From Dokdonella fugitiva (GTDB lineage: Bacteria; Pseudomonadota; Gammaproteobacteria; Xanthomonadales; Rhodanobacteraceae), in contig NZ_SLWQ01000001.1 of the NCBI RefSeq assembly GCF_004342425.1, positions 372,001 through 436,000 on the forward strand: a stretch of DNA of 64,000 nt, in the 5' to 3' direction. A program made the position numbers and the translations under genes. The notes below the pieces were generated by a model. It ran no database searches. It was not told the origin of the DNA and was given only the letters and a program-made list of their open reading frames with translations. Numbering within the stretch: position 1 is the first letter of the stretch; the number at the start of each line of letters is the position of its first letter. Shown piece after piece: positions 28,514 to 36,069 of the stretch.

Positions 28514-28788
28514 GGGCGATCTCCGGGACGACGACGGACGCGTCTCCCGGAGTCATTCGCAATCGCGCGCGAAACCGTGCCACCCCCGCCGGTCCCGGCG
28601 CGCCGCTTCGCGCCGCTGCCGCCGCCGACGGCGGCGCGCCGGCCTCCGTGCGACGGATGGCGCCTTGCGCCGCGACCACGGTCAGGCCGCCTGCGACTGT
28701 CGATCGGGAGGACGGGCCTTCCACGGAATCCGCCGGGCGAACTCAAACGGAAAATTGCTCCGTCCCCTTTGTTTAACACCGCGCGAAT

Positions 28789-29414
28789 TCAAAGAGAATT
28801 GACTCCGCTCCCTTGGACTTCTTTGCTTACCACCCGACAGGTCCGCATGCGAGCGGCGATCGCAAGCACCAGGAACAGCGCGGTCAAACTCGATCCGCTG
28901 GTCGCAGGTACCGCCAGCGGCGGCGCCGCGGCGCGCGTCAGCGCGACGAAGGAGGCGTTGAAGGGTCGAGGTCGGTCAGGTACGACGAAAGGGAGCATCC
29001 GAACTCGTAGATGGGCGGCGCATACATCGTATAGTCCATGCTGACGTGACATACGATCGATTGGCCGACGAGCACGGGTTCGTGCGGTGGGTACCAGTTG
29101 AGGTTGTAGTAAAAGCTGTTCTCCAGGTCGACGACCGATACGATGAACTGACCGAAGCAGTCCGTCGATGTGGTCCCGACATCGAGTTCATCGTAGATTG
29201 GCGCGCTGCGGAAGGCCCACTCGGAGATGACGTTGGGGCCATGGTTGGTCGCCGTAACCGTGAAGGTAACGCGGTCACCGGGATGCAGGTTCGTGCTCTG
29301 ACTCGCCTGGACATCCACCGATACATCGGACGGGATGGCCACGCCGGCCGAGGCGATGCTCGCGCCATGGATCAAGCTCGCGAACAATGACCAGCTCAGT
29401 AGCTTCGCGCGCAT
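28789..29414 (-). pseudogene. Frameshifted secreted DUF11-like protein
   Basis: From the ATG at 29414 a 158-residue frame encodes a signal peptide (LFASLIHGASIASA) and one DUF11-type beta domain (VFTVTATNHGP-like: VTFTVTATNHGPNVISEWAF), then stops at 28938. Just before that stop the frame reads YLTDLDPSTPPSSR. In the next frame the same bases give FNASFVALTRAAAPPLAVPA, which is what normally follows DPxPxNN at the end of a DUF11 domain. A hydrophobic stretch (SLTALFLVLAIAARMRTC) then follows, like a C-terminal membrane anchor. One base lost near 28960 explains both frames. A broken gene or a sequencing error. Confidence 0.6.
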
Positions 29415-29444
29415 GAGGGGGCTACCCGAAGGCTGCGCGCAGAT

Positions 29445-29783
29445 TCATAGCGCGGCGTCGATGACCTTGGTGAGCTGCGACTTCGAGACGAGACCCATCT
29501 GCGTCGCCTGCACGGTGCCGCCCTTGAACAGCAGCATCGTCGGCGCCGAGCGCACGCCGTAGGCGAGCGCGGTCTTCGGGTTGCGGTCGATCTCGAGCTT
29601 GGCCACCTTCACGCGACCGCCGTAGTCGTCCGCGAGCTGCACGAGCATCGGCGCCAGCGCCTTGCACGGGCCGCACCATTCGCCTCAGAAGTCGACGAGC
29701 ACGGGCGTCGGCAACTGCAGGACGTCGGTGGCGAAGGTGGTGTCGGTGGTGGTGAAGACGTTCGCGTTCATTGGCTGACTCAT
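29445..29783 (-). pseudogene. Thioredoxin copy inactivated by an in-frame stop
   Basis: Nearly identical to the intact thioredoxin gene at 30820, from the start MSQPMNANVFTTTD to LTKVIDA. The tryptophan codon in front of GEWCGPCK is TGA instead of TGG (about position 29686), and the C-terminal KLVGN is replaced by AL and a stop. The stop removes the entire active site from any product unless translation restarts downstream. It shares its upstream 39-bp repeat with the intact copy, so the duplication included the promoter side. Confidence 0.85.
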
Positions 29784-29786
29784 GCG

Positions 29787-29825
29787 CTCACTACGTCGGG
29801 ATAAGTGACTCTGACCCCGTTAGCT
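29787..29825. repeat. 39-bp direct repeat upstream of thioredoxin copy, copy 1
   Basis: CTCACTACGTCGGGATAAGT followed by GACTCTGACCCCGTTAGCT. The same 39 bases occur twice more at 31177 and 31217. It begins four bases upstream of the degraded thioredoxin start. Confidence 0.9.
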
Positions 29826-30031
29826 GCTCGTACGGCTCCCGGGCGGAGCGCCATCGTGGCTGCCTTGACGGTGTTTTACGGAAGCTTTGGATACGGCGGT
29901 AGCCCGTGGATCGCGCTCGGCCCGGGCCAACGCACCAAGTTGCCGATCGGTGGGATACTCGCGGCAGAGGCGCCGCGGTACATCATCAGCAACCATTCGT
30001 CGGTTGGTTCATGCAGAAATGTGAAGATCAT

Positions 30032-30388
30032 ATGAGCGTCGAAATCGTCCCGCTCGCCAGTATGCCGCGGCGCAACTATTGCCGAGCGGCCGAGGCGCGC
30101 GTCGATTACGACGACGTTGCGCGGCGCCTTGGTGCACGTCCGACACGTGGCACGTTCAAGGACGGCCTTGCGTTTCCGAAACGCTATCGTGACATTGGCC
30201 TGAGGCTATCGACGGGACGTTTCGCGACGCTCACGCAGACCGAAATGCGCCAAGCCGTCATCGAAATCGGTCTGGAACTGGTCGACGGGGAGGCATTCTA
30301 CGCGGAGGATCTGGAAGCGGTCACTTCGGCCATGGGTCTCGACGCGGAGCACGTCAAACGACTGGACAATGGATTCCGATGGCTTTAG
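30032..30388 (+). CDS. Small protein of unknown function
   Basis: 118 residues from MSVEIVPLASMPRRNY to HVKRLDNGFRWL, soluble, no signal peptide, with a helical C-terminal half (TEMRQAVIEIGLELVDGEAF). The ATG at 30011 is an alternative in-frame start. Base composition is less GC-rich than the flanking chromosome. I do not recognise a family. It sits between the degraded and intact thioredoxin copies, inside the probable duplication, and overlaps the 3' end of the convergent gene by 35 bp. Confidence 0.5.
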   Translation: MSVEIVPLASMPRRNYCRAAEARVDYDDVARRLGARPTRGTFKDGLAFPKRYRDIGLRLSTGRFATLTQTEMRQAVIEIGLELVDGEAFYAEDLEAVTSAMGLDAEHVKRLDNGFRWL

Positions 30389-30758
30389 TCGAGAGGGATG
30401 GCGCAGTAGGGTTACCGCCCGTCCGCCGGCGGCGGCATGGCATACCCGAATTCATCTCGAGTTGCCTTTCGAGCGACTCCACCATGCAAGGCGATACGGT
30501 GCGCTCGCCGCGCAGCAGGGATTTGAGGTCGCATATCTTTCTGGTGACCAGTCCAACCCACATCGACGACCGATCCGCGACGGTAAACGAGATGGCTGCC
30601 GTGATCGCGCCGGAACTCATCACCCAGGGCGTGCCCGCGTCGTAGATGACGCGCTGAGAGCCAACAGCTTCCGGAAAGAGCTGCCGGCCTGACGCCTGCG
30701 AAGCACCCGGCAGGGTCGCCAAGAGAACAGCGCTGATCTTGAGCATCAGGCGGAACAT
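30354..30758 (-). CDS. Small secreted protein of unknown function
   Basis: 134 residues. MFRLMLKISAVLLATLPGAS is a convincing signal peptide with cleavage near SQAS. The mature part has a cysteine pair (KICDLKSLL; VSPCMVESLERQL) and a basic C-terminus. Lower GC than the core genome. No family recognised. It lies between two thioredoxin copies, so it was probably carried or trapped by the rearrangement that duplicated them. Confidence 0.5.
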   Translation of the reverse strand: MFRLMLKISAVLLATLPGASQASGRQLFPEAVGSQRVIYDAGTPWVMSSGAITAAISFTVADRSSMWVGLVTRKICDLKSLLRGERTVSPCMVESLERQLEMNSGMPCRRRRTGGNPTAPSLSTKAIGIHCPVV

Positions 30759-30819
30759 GCCTGCCCCCCATGGGTGCAAGTCTTCCGCTACTACGATAGC
30801 ACCGGCCAGGCGAACCGGC

Positions 30820-31173
30820 TCAATTCCCGACTAGCTTGAGCACTGCGTCGATGACCTTGGTGAGTTGCGACTTCGAGACAAGACCCATCTGCGTCGCCTG
30901 CACCTTGCCGCCCTTGAACAGCAGCATCGTCGGCGCCGAGCGCACGCCGTAGGCGAGCGCGGTCTTCGGGTTGCGGTCGATCTCGAGCTTGGCGACCTTC
31001 ACGCGACCGCCGTAGTCGTCCGCGAGCTGCGCGAGCATCGGCGCCAGCGCCTTGCACGGGCCGCACCATTCGCCCCAGAAGTCGACGAGCACGGGCGCCG
31101 GCGACTGCAGGACGTCGGTGGCGAAGGTGGTGTCGGTGGTGGTGAAGACGTTCGCGTTCATTGGCTGACTCAT
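30820..31173 (-). CDS. trxA: Thioredoxin
   Basis: 117 residues, the standard thioredoxin size, starting MSQPMNANVFTTTD. The redox motif is intact ([15 protein letters not shown]). The cis-proline loop (VRSAPTMLLFKGG) and the C-terminal helix (SKSQLTKVIDAVLKLVGN) are both present. It reduces protein disulfides with electrons from thioredoxin reductase and can also feed ribonucleotide reductase, which is encoded 2.5 kb away. This is the only complete copy among four partial or damaged ones. Its start is 3 bp from the first of two tandem 39-bp repeats. Confidence 0.9.
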   Translation of the reverse strand: MSQPMNANVFTTTDTTFATDVLQSPAPVLVDFWGEWCGPCKALAPMLAQLADDYGGRVKVAKLEIDRNPKTALAYGVRSAPTMLLFKGGKVQATQMGLVSKSQLTKVIDAVLKLVGN

Positions 31174-31176
31174 GCG

Positions 31177-31255
31177 CTCACTACGTCGGGATAAGTGACT
31201 CTGACCCCGTTAGCTCCTCACTACGTCGGGATAAGTGACTCTGACCCCGTTAGCT
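31177..31255. repeat. Tandem pair of 39-bp repeats
   Basis: Two identical 39-bp units (31177-31215 and 31217-31255) separated by one base, identical to the unit at 29787. The second abuts directly on a truncated thioredoxin fragment. Their T-GACTCTGACCCC core resembles other short motifs nearby: GACTCCGCTCCC at 28801 and TGACCCTGACCCC at 31423. Confidence 0.9.
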
Positions 31256-31402
31256 GTCCGCGAGCTGCGCGAGCATCGGCGCCAGCGCCTTGCACGGGCC
31301 GCACCATTCGCCCCAGAAGTCGACGAGCACAGGTGTCGGCGACTGCAGGACGTCGGTGGCGAAGGTGGTGTCGGTGGTGGTGAAGACGTGTTCTGCGCTC
31401 AT
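31256..31402 (-). pseudogene. Truncated thioredoxin fragment
   Basis: Encodes only the first 49 or so residues, starting [11 protein letters not shown] and running past WGEWCGPCK to QLAD, then breaks off exactly at the 39-bp repeat. The first five residues differ from the intact gene, so it may derive from a diverged copy rather than from the neighbour. Confidence 0.8.
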
Positions 31403-31460
31403 CTACGGCATTCCAGAGAAATGACCCTGACCCCTATTCCCCTCGTGCGGGCGCGAACGG

Positions 31461-31504
31461 GGACGTCGGTGGCGACGTGGTGTCCGTGGTTGTGAAGACG
31501 TTCG
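31461..31504 (-). pseudogene. Remnant of a thioredoxin 5' end
   Basis: 44 bases matching, with a few changes, the segment of the intact gene that encodes [13 protein letters not shown]. No start codon remains. A fourth, most degraded copy in the cluster. Confidence 0.55.
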
Positions 31505-31562
31505 GATTAGTCACCGCTGAGTGACTCACTGCATAATCCGAAACGGAAAATACTTAGCCCCC

Positions 31563-33635
31563 TCAGCTTCCGAGCCGGCCAAACATTTCCTTCCACGCGG
31601 TCATTGAATCGGCGAAGAATGCAGCTCCTTTTTGGAGCGCGCGCTGCTTCACCTCCCTCGCTAGGTCGACTTTCCAACTATCCGCCAACGATATGTTTGC
31701 CTCCGAAGCCCACTTTTCGATCTGCGGGACGATTGCCTGCCCATTTTGAACGACGTCCGAAAAAGGCGTAGAAGGTCTACGCTCGATTCGATCTAGTACT
31801 TCCGCGACAAAAGCTGCGGGGAACAAGTCTTCTACCTCGGACTCAGCAAATTCGATCCACTCCTTGGTCTGCATCACCTTCTCTTGTTGCGTTTGGTACG
31901 GGCCATTCTTTAAGTCCCTAGCCATCTTGCTGCCGGCCGCATCATCGTCCAGCAATATTGGCGGCATCACTTCATCTCGCCCGCTGAGAATGCTTGCTAA
32001 AGCGCGTGCGTTGGGCGCGCCATGCGCCGGTGCGAAAACCAGCTCTCTAGCGGGATTGAGGTTTCCGGACGCAATCAAAAGCTGCTTGATCGCGGACAAA
32101 TAGTGCTGATCTGACGGCCCTTCCACAATCACAGGATGACAGCCCAGAAGCAGGCTTTCCGCAACGCTCATGTTGAGCGCTGAATAAATTGCATAGGTCG
32201 CGCCGTTCTTCCTCGGATTCTCATGGCCCCGCCGGAGATCGGAAGATGCCTTTGTAGAACCGTCGGGAGCGACGAAGACTTTTCGCACTCGATCTAGACT
32301 GTCAGCGTCAACCAAAAATGGTGAATGCGTCGTATAAATAAGTTGGTTTGTATCTGCCAGTCCATTGAAGAAGGCAGAAAGATCATGCTGCGCCAGAGGG
32401 TGAAGGGACAAGCCAGGCTCGTCCAGAAGAAGGATCGCACCCTTGTGATCTCTGCCGCTTTCTACCAGAAATATTAAATAGAAACTAAGGAACCATTGTA
32501 AGCCGCTACTGCGATCTTCAAGTTCAATTTTCTCCGGTCGCCTGCTATCAGACACCCATATCCTGAAGTGATCACCGTCAGCTTGGAACTCAAAGGTGTA
32601 GTCTCCTTGCTTCCACCAGTCCTTAAACTTCTTTGTGAGCTCCGTGCCTGCGGAGTTGAGCAGAATCGTTCGCTCGCGCTTTCTTTGAGCTATCTCGGCA
32701 ATCTCACTGTCGCTTGGCCGCTGCCCTTGAGAGGGCTCAAAGTCTTTGCCGAGTTCCAAAATGTCTTCAGGACTCAACCTGACAAAGCTAAACAGTACGC
32801 GGAGCGTTCGCGCTTTCGCGGCTTCTTTCGCGCCGAGATCCTTGCGGCTTAAATTATCTACGACGTGAGGAAGATATATCTCGGAGTCTAAATTGCCGTA
32901 ATTTGAGTAGAAAACAAATTTCGGCATCTCTTTTCTTAAAAGCGCCTGAACGCTCTCATTTTCGGCAGGATCAGCTACCCGCAGGGGCGCGGCGATCTGC
33001 TCAAGATCTTCTATCAGTCGTTGCAGCCTCGGAACGATACTGCTAGTCGCAGCGGGTGTGCCGGGAAGGAGATCCTTAATAGAGTCAATAAACGCATCCA
33101 GATCGGCTAAAGAAATGGGTCGATTTTCTGTGAAGGCCCCTCGCAATAACGTTTCGGAATCAACTTTCAGTGAGCCTTCTTTAGATAGCGCGGACATGGC
33201 CCCGACTTCCGCCAACGCCGTCTTTATCGCTTCCGACAACAAAGCGTAGTCGGCTTGCGGCTCGGTCGTAAAATCGGGGAATTCGAAGGAATATGAGCCG
33301 TCGAAAGCACGACGGACAATGACCTTCTGAAGGTCACGCGGCGCCGCACCTGAAAGTTGGGCCAATTTGGGCGCGAGTCCGGAGGTATCGAACTCTGCCT
33401 CGATAAACTTGTAGTCCTGCGGCGCTTCTCGGATTGCTGCGTAGTTCGCTTTGGGATAGTCGGATGTTGGAGATATTTCTCCCTCGCGCGCAGGGTTTAA
33501 CTTCCATAGCGGTAGCAATAAGTTTGTCTTGCCGGACTCATTCACCCCTATGAGGGCAGTGACCTGGTTGAGATCGATCCAACCACTATCAACCACAGAT
33601 CTATAGTTAGTGACGCGATATCGGAGAAGCTTCAT
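31563..33635 (-). CDS. OLD-family ATP-dependent endonuclease (AAA ATPase plus TOPRIM)
   Basis: 690 residues. Walker A is GVNESGKTNLL (residues 30-40). The ABC-type signature is SSGLQWFLSFYL, Walker B is GAILLLDEPGLSLHP, and the switch histidine lies in IYTTHSPFLVD. A C-terminal TOPRIM nuclease domain follows (VIVEGPSDQHYL, then ILLDDDAAGSKMA). OLD proteins cleave DNA and act in phage exclusion, and those paired with a UvrD helicase form Gabija. No helicase gene is adjacent here, so it would be a stand-alone class 1 OLD. Its base composition is visibly far lower in GC than every neighbour, indicating horizontal acquisition. Confidence 0.85.
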   Translation of the reverse strand: MKLLRYRVTNYRSVVDSGWIDLNQVTALIGVNESGKTNLLLPLWKLNPAREGEISPTSDYPKANYAAIREAPQDYKFIEAEFDTSGLAPKLAQLSGAAPRDLQKVIVRRAFDGSYSFEFPDFTTEPQADYALLSEAIKTALAEVGAMSALSKEGSLKVDSETLLRGAFTENRPISLADLDAFIDSIKDLLPGTPAATSSIVPRLQRLIEDLEQIAAPLRVADPAENESVQALLRKEMPKFVFYSNYGNLDSEIYLPHVVDNLSRKDLGAKEAAKARTLRVLFSFVRLSPEDILELGKDFEPSQGQRPSDSEIAEIAQRKRERTILLNSAGTELTKKFKDWWKQGDYTFEFQADGDHFRIWVSDSRRPEKIELEDRSSGLQWFLSFYLIFLVESGRDHKGAILLLDEPGLSLHPLAQHDLSAFFNGLADTNQLIYTTHSPFLVDADSLDRVRKVFVAPDGSTKASSDLRRGHENPRKNGATYAIYSALNMSVAESLLLGCHPVIVEGPSDQHYLSAIKQLLIASGNLNPARELVFAPAHGAPNARALASILSGRDEVMPPILLDDDAAGSKMARDLKNGPYQTQQEKVMQTKEWIEFAESEVEDLFPAAFVAEVLDRIERRPSTPFSDVVQNGQAIVPQIEKWASEANISLADSWKVDLAREVKQRALQKGAAFFADSMTAWKEMFGRLGS

Positions 33636-33667
33636 GCTTCGCTGACTCCTCGAACTAAGTCGCTAAA

Positions 33668-34465
33668 CTACCCGCACTTCGAATACCCACAATTCAAACA
33701 CGTAGCACACCCATCCATGATGATCACGGCCGAGGTGTTGCACTTGTGGCACATCGTGGCCCCCGGCGGAAAGGCGCTCGCTTCGGTCGCGGGCTTGGCC
33801 GCGGCTTCAGCACCCGCCCCAGCGAAGGAGACGTTGAACCCGCCGTTGCCGGCGCCTTCGACGGTCAAGCCGGCGGGCTCACTGTTTTTTTTTGAGCGGG
33901 CGTCGTAGGCGGCGCGCTTCTCGGCGATGAGCTTCTTCTGGTGCTCGTCGAGTTCAGGGTCGTGCAGCAGGCCGATCATCTTGAGGTGCTGTTCGATGAC
34001 CGCGCCGAGTTCGGCGACGATGCTCGGCATGTAGACGCCGCCGGCCTTGAAGTAGCCGCCGCGCGGGTCGAACACCGCCTTGAGCTCCTCCACGAGGAAG
34101 GTCACGTCGCCGCCCTTGCGGAACACGGCGGACATGATGCGCGTGAGCGCGACGATCCACTGGAAGTGCTCCATGTTCTTCGAGTTGATGAAGATCTCGA
34201 AGGGGCGGCGCAGTTCGTACTCGGTGCCCTGGTTGAGCACGATGTCGTTGATGGTCACGTACAGCGAGTGCTCGAACAGCGGCGACTTGATCTTGTAGGT
34301 GGCGCCGATCAGCGTTTCCGGGCGCTCGACCTTCTCGTGCATCTGGATGACTTCGGCCATCGGCATGCTCGGCGCGCTCTCAGGCGCTTCGGCGGCGGGG
34401 ACGACCTTGGTGGTGTCTTCGGGCTTGACGACGGCGTAGCCCTTGATTTTTTTGCTGATCTTCAT
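33668..34465 (-). CDS. nrdJ: Class II ribonucleotide reductase, C-terminal subunit NrdJb
   Basis: 265 residues. It contains the TSCPD-type domain found at the C-terminus of one-chain NrdJ proteins (LYVTINDIVLNQGTEYELRR; AVFRKGGDVTFLVEELKAVF). It ends in a four-cysteine zinc ribbon (CHKCNTSAVIIMDGC then CLNCGYSKCG) thought to help reduce the active site. In Pseudomonas and Xanthomonadales the enzyme is similarly divided into NrdJa and NrdJb. Here the partner ends 1.6 kb upstream, with two histone-like genes and a tandem repeat between them, all in the same orientation. Confidence 0.88.
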   Translation of the reverse strand: MKISKKIKGYAVVKPEDTTKVVPAAEAPESAPSMPMAEVIQMHEKVERPETLIGATYKIKSPLFEHSLYVTINDIVLNQGTEYELRRPFEIFINSKNMEHFQWIVALTRIMSAVFRKGGDVTFLVEELKAVFDPRGGYFKAGGVYMPSIVAELGAVIEQHLKMIGLLHDPELDEHQKKLIAEKRAAYDARSKKNSEPAGLTVEGAGNGGFNVSFAGAGAEAAAKPATEASAFPPGATMCHKCNTSAVIIMDGCATCLNCGYSKCG

Positions 34466-34558
34466 TGCGGGTGTCCGGTGATTCGTTATTGGTGATTCGT
34501 GATTCGGTGCGTGTCGCGGGCACGGGCGTCGGTGTTGAAGCGGGAGGCCAGGGCTTCA

Positions 34559-34586
34559 ATGGATGCCCGCTTTCGCGGGCATGACG
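34559..34586. repeat. Dispersed palindromic repeat (GCCCGCTTTCGCGGGC type)
   Basis: ATGGATGCCCGCTTTCGCGG followed by GCATGACG. The GCCCGC/GCGGGC arms form a hairpin. Variants of the same sequence occur at 45595, 45961 and 46004, and similar elements are scattered in many proteobacteria. Confidence 0.65.
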
Positions 34587-34630
34587 TCGCTGGGTGGAAC
34601 GGGTGTTGCGGTGTTTCCGTGAGGCTGTCG

Positions 34631-34823
34631 TCGCGTCTGTGTTCGGGCGTTGCGTCGTCGCGTCTGTGTTCGGGTGTTGCTTCGTCGCGTCTGTGTCCGG
34701 GTGTTGCTTCGTCGCGTCTGTGTCCGGGTGTTGCTTCGTCGCGTCTGTGTTGGGGTGTCGCGGTCGTCGCGTCTGTGTCCGGGTGATGCGGGTGTTGCGG
34801 GGCGTCGCTTCTGTGTTCGGGTG
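34631..34823. repeat. 27-bp tandem repeat array
   Basis: The unit TCGCGTCTGTGTCCGGGTGT plus TGCTTCG begins at 34631, 34658, 34685, 34712 and 34739 with exact 27-bp spacing. Degenerate units follow at 34767 and 34805. Being a multiple of three, it also reads as a 9-residue peptide repeat (NTDATKQHP) on the minus strand, but no supporting gene is visible. Confidence 0.9.
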
Positions 34824-34879
34824 GAGCGGAAACGGTGGCCTGCGCCGCGCGGTACGCGGCGGCGCAGGCATGGGTGGGG

Positions 34880-35332
34880 TCAGCGCCTGCCGCGCGTCGC
34901 CTTGCGGGCGGCCTTGCGGGGTGCGGACTTGCGCACGGACTTCCTCACGCCCTTGCGCGGTGCGGCCTTGCGTACGGCCTTGCGCGCGCCCTTGCGCGGC
35001 GCGGCCTTGCGCACGGCCTTGCGCGGTGCGGCCTTGCGGGTGGCCTTCTTCGCGGCCTTGCGCGGAGCAGCCTTGCGCGCGACCTTCCTGACCGCCTTGC
35101 GCACCGCCTTCTTCGCGGCGGAGGCCTTGCGGGCGACTTTCTTGGCCGCCTTCTTCACGGCTTTCTTCGCGGTGCCGGCGGCGGCCGCGAGTTCGTCCTT
35201 GCTCTTGCGCGCGATGTCCATGCGGTGCGCGCGGGCGTAGCTCTGGATGTCCTTGAACGAACCGTCGGCGTTGCGGACGGCGTAGAGCTTCTTGCCGCCT
35301 CGGCTGTACATCGTGGTGCGCTTGGTGGCCAT
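34880..35332 (-). CDS. Histone H1-like DNA-binding protein
   Basis: 150 residues. The N-terminal 50 residues are a folded-looking region (MYSRGGKKLYAVRNADGSF, then KDIQSYARAHRMD). The rest is a run of basic repeats built from KKAVRKAAPRK and KKATRKA units, ending KATRGRR. Proteins of this type coat DNA in Xanthomonadales and relatives. The repeat number usually varies between strains because the DNA is itself repetitive. Second of two histone-like genes between nrdJa and nrdJb. Confidence 0.9.
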   Translation of the reverse strand: MATKRTTMYSRGGKKLYAVRNADGSFKDIQSYARAHRMDIARKSKDELAAAAGTAKKAVKKAAKKVARKASAAKKAVRKAVRKVARKAAPRKAAKKATRKAAPRKAVRKAAPRKGARKAVRKAAPRKGVRKSVRKSAPRKAARKATRGRR

Positions 35333-35404
35333 GCTTCGCTCCTTCGCGGCGTGACGTCGTCACCTTCGGCCGGCCGCCGCGGACCGGCCGAAGGTGCGTG
35401 CGAA

Positions 35405-35929
35405 TCAGCGGCGACGGCCTGCCTTCTTCGCGGCCTTGCGGGCGGGCGCGCGCTTGGCGGCCTTGCGGGCCGGACCCTTGCGCATCGCCTTCCTGGCGGC
35501 CTTCTTCACGGCCTTGCGCGGGCCGGCAGCCTTGCGCGCGACCTTCTTCATCGCCTTCTTCGCGGCCTTCTTCGCCGGTGCGGCCTTGCGCGCGACCTTC
35601 TTCGCGGCCTTCTTCACCGCCTTCTTCGCGGTGGCCTTCTTGCCTGCCTTCTTGGCGGCCTTCTTCGCCGCCTTCTTGGCCGGCGCCGGCTTGGAGCCGA
35701 CGACCGACTTGGCCCTGGCGACGACCGCCTTGACCTTGCGGGCCGCCTGCTTGCGCGCCTTGGCCGCCTTGGTCGCGACCTTCTTGGCCGTGTTCTCGAC
35801 CGCCTGCTTGGCGTCCGAAGCCGCGTTGCTGACGGAACTGGCGACCGCGCTGGCGGCGTCGGCGATCGAGCTGCCGATCTGCGACGCGCCTTCCTTCAGA
35901 CCATCGAACGTACCGCCTTCACTGTGCAT
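35405..35929 (-). CDS. Histone H1-like DNA-binding protein
   Basis: 174 residues. AGGAGAGG lies a few bases before the ATG. The N-terminal 50 residues are an amphipathic, phasin-like helix (SSIADAASAVASSVSNAASD). About 120 residues of AKKAAKK and RKAAPAKK repeats follow, ending KKAGRRR. Unlike its neighbour it lacks the MYSRGGKK domain, so the two are not simple duplicates. Likely binds DNA nonspecifically in the nucleoid. Positioned directly after nrdJa. Confidence 0.88.
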   Translation of the reverse strand: MHSEGGTFDGLKEGASQIGSSIADAASAVASSVSNAASDAKQAVENTAKKVATKAAKARKQAARKVKAVVARAKSVVGSKPAPAKKAAKKAAKKAGKKATAKKAVKKAAKKVARKAAPAKKAAKKAMKKVARKAAGPRKAVKKAARKAMRKGPARKAAKRAPARKAAKKAGRRR

Positions 35930-36069
35930 GGGGATCCCCTCTCCTGTTTCTCGGTGTTGTGAGCTTGACGGATGACGTGAATCTCGAGACACGGATGACG
36001 CAACGCCGGTGGCCTTTTGCCCATGCATCCATGGGCGTGCCCGCGCGATCGGAACCTCGCACGGCAAGT

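Larger units (their letters stand above)
34466..34879. other. Non-coding gap between nrdJb and the histone-like gene
   Basis: 414 bp. It contains ATTCGTTATTGGTGATTCGT next to the nrdJb start, one dispersed repeat at 34559 and a 27-bp tandem array from 34631. Reading frames that cross it are repetitive and are not credible genes. No clear promoter was identified. Confidence 0.6.

Noticed and set aside
29445..29783. TGA near the active site as a possible selenocysteine codon
   Set aside because: The TGA replaces the tryptophan before GEWCGPCK, not a cysteine, and both active-site cysteines are still encoded. It is a nonsense change, not Sec.
31563..33635. Gabija system
   Set aside because: The GajA-like gene lacks an adjacent UvrD-type helicase (GajB), so it is reported as a stand-alone OLD protein.
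34631..34823. CRISPR array
   Set aside because: The repeats are directly adjacent with no unique spacers, and there are no cas genes.
34380..35363. Minus-strand frame with NTDATKQHP repeats as a repeat protein
   Set aside because: It overlaps the histone-like gene in another frame and begins as its frameshifted shadow; no start site or signal supports it.
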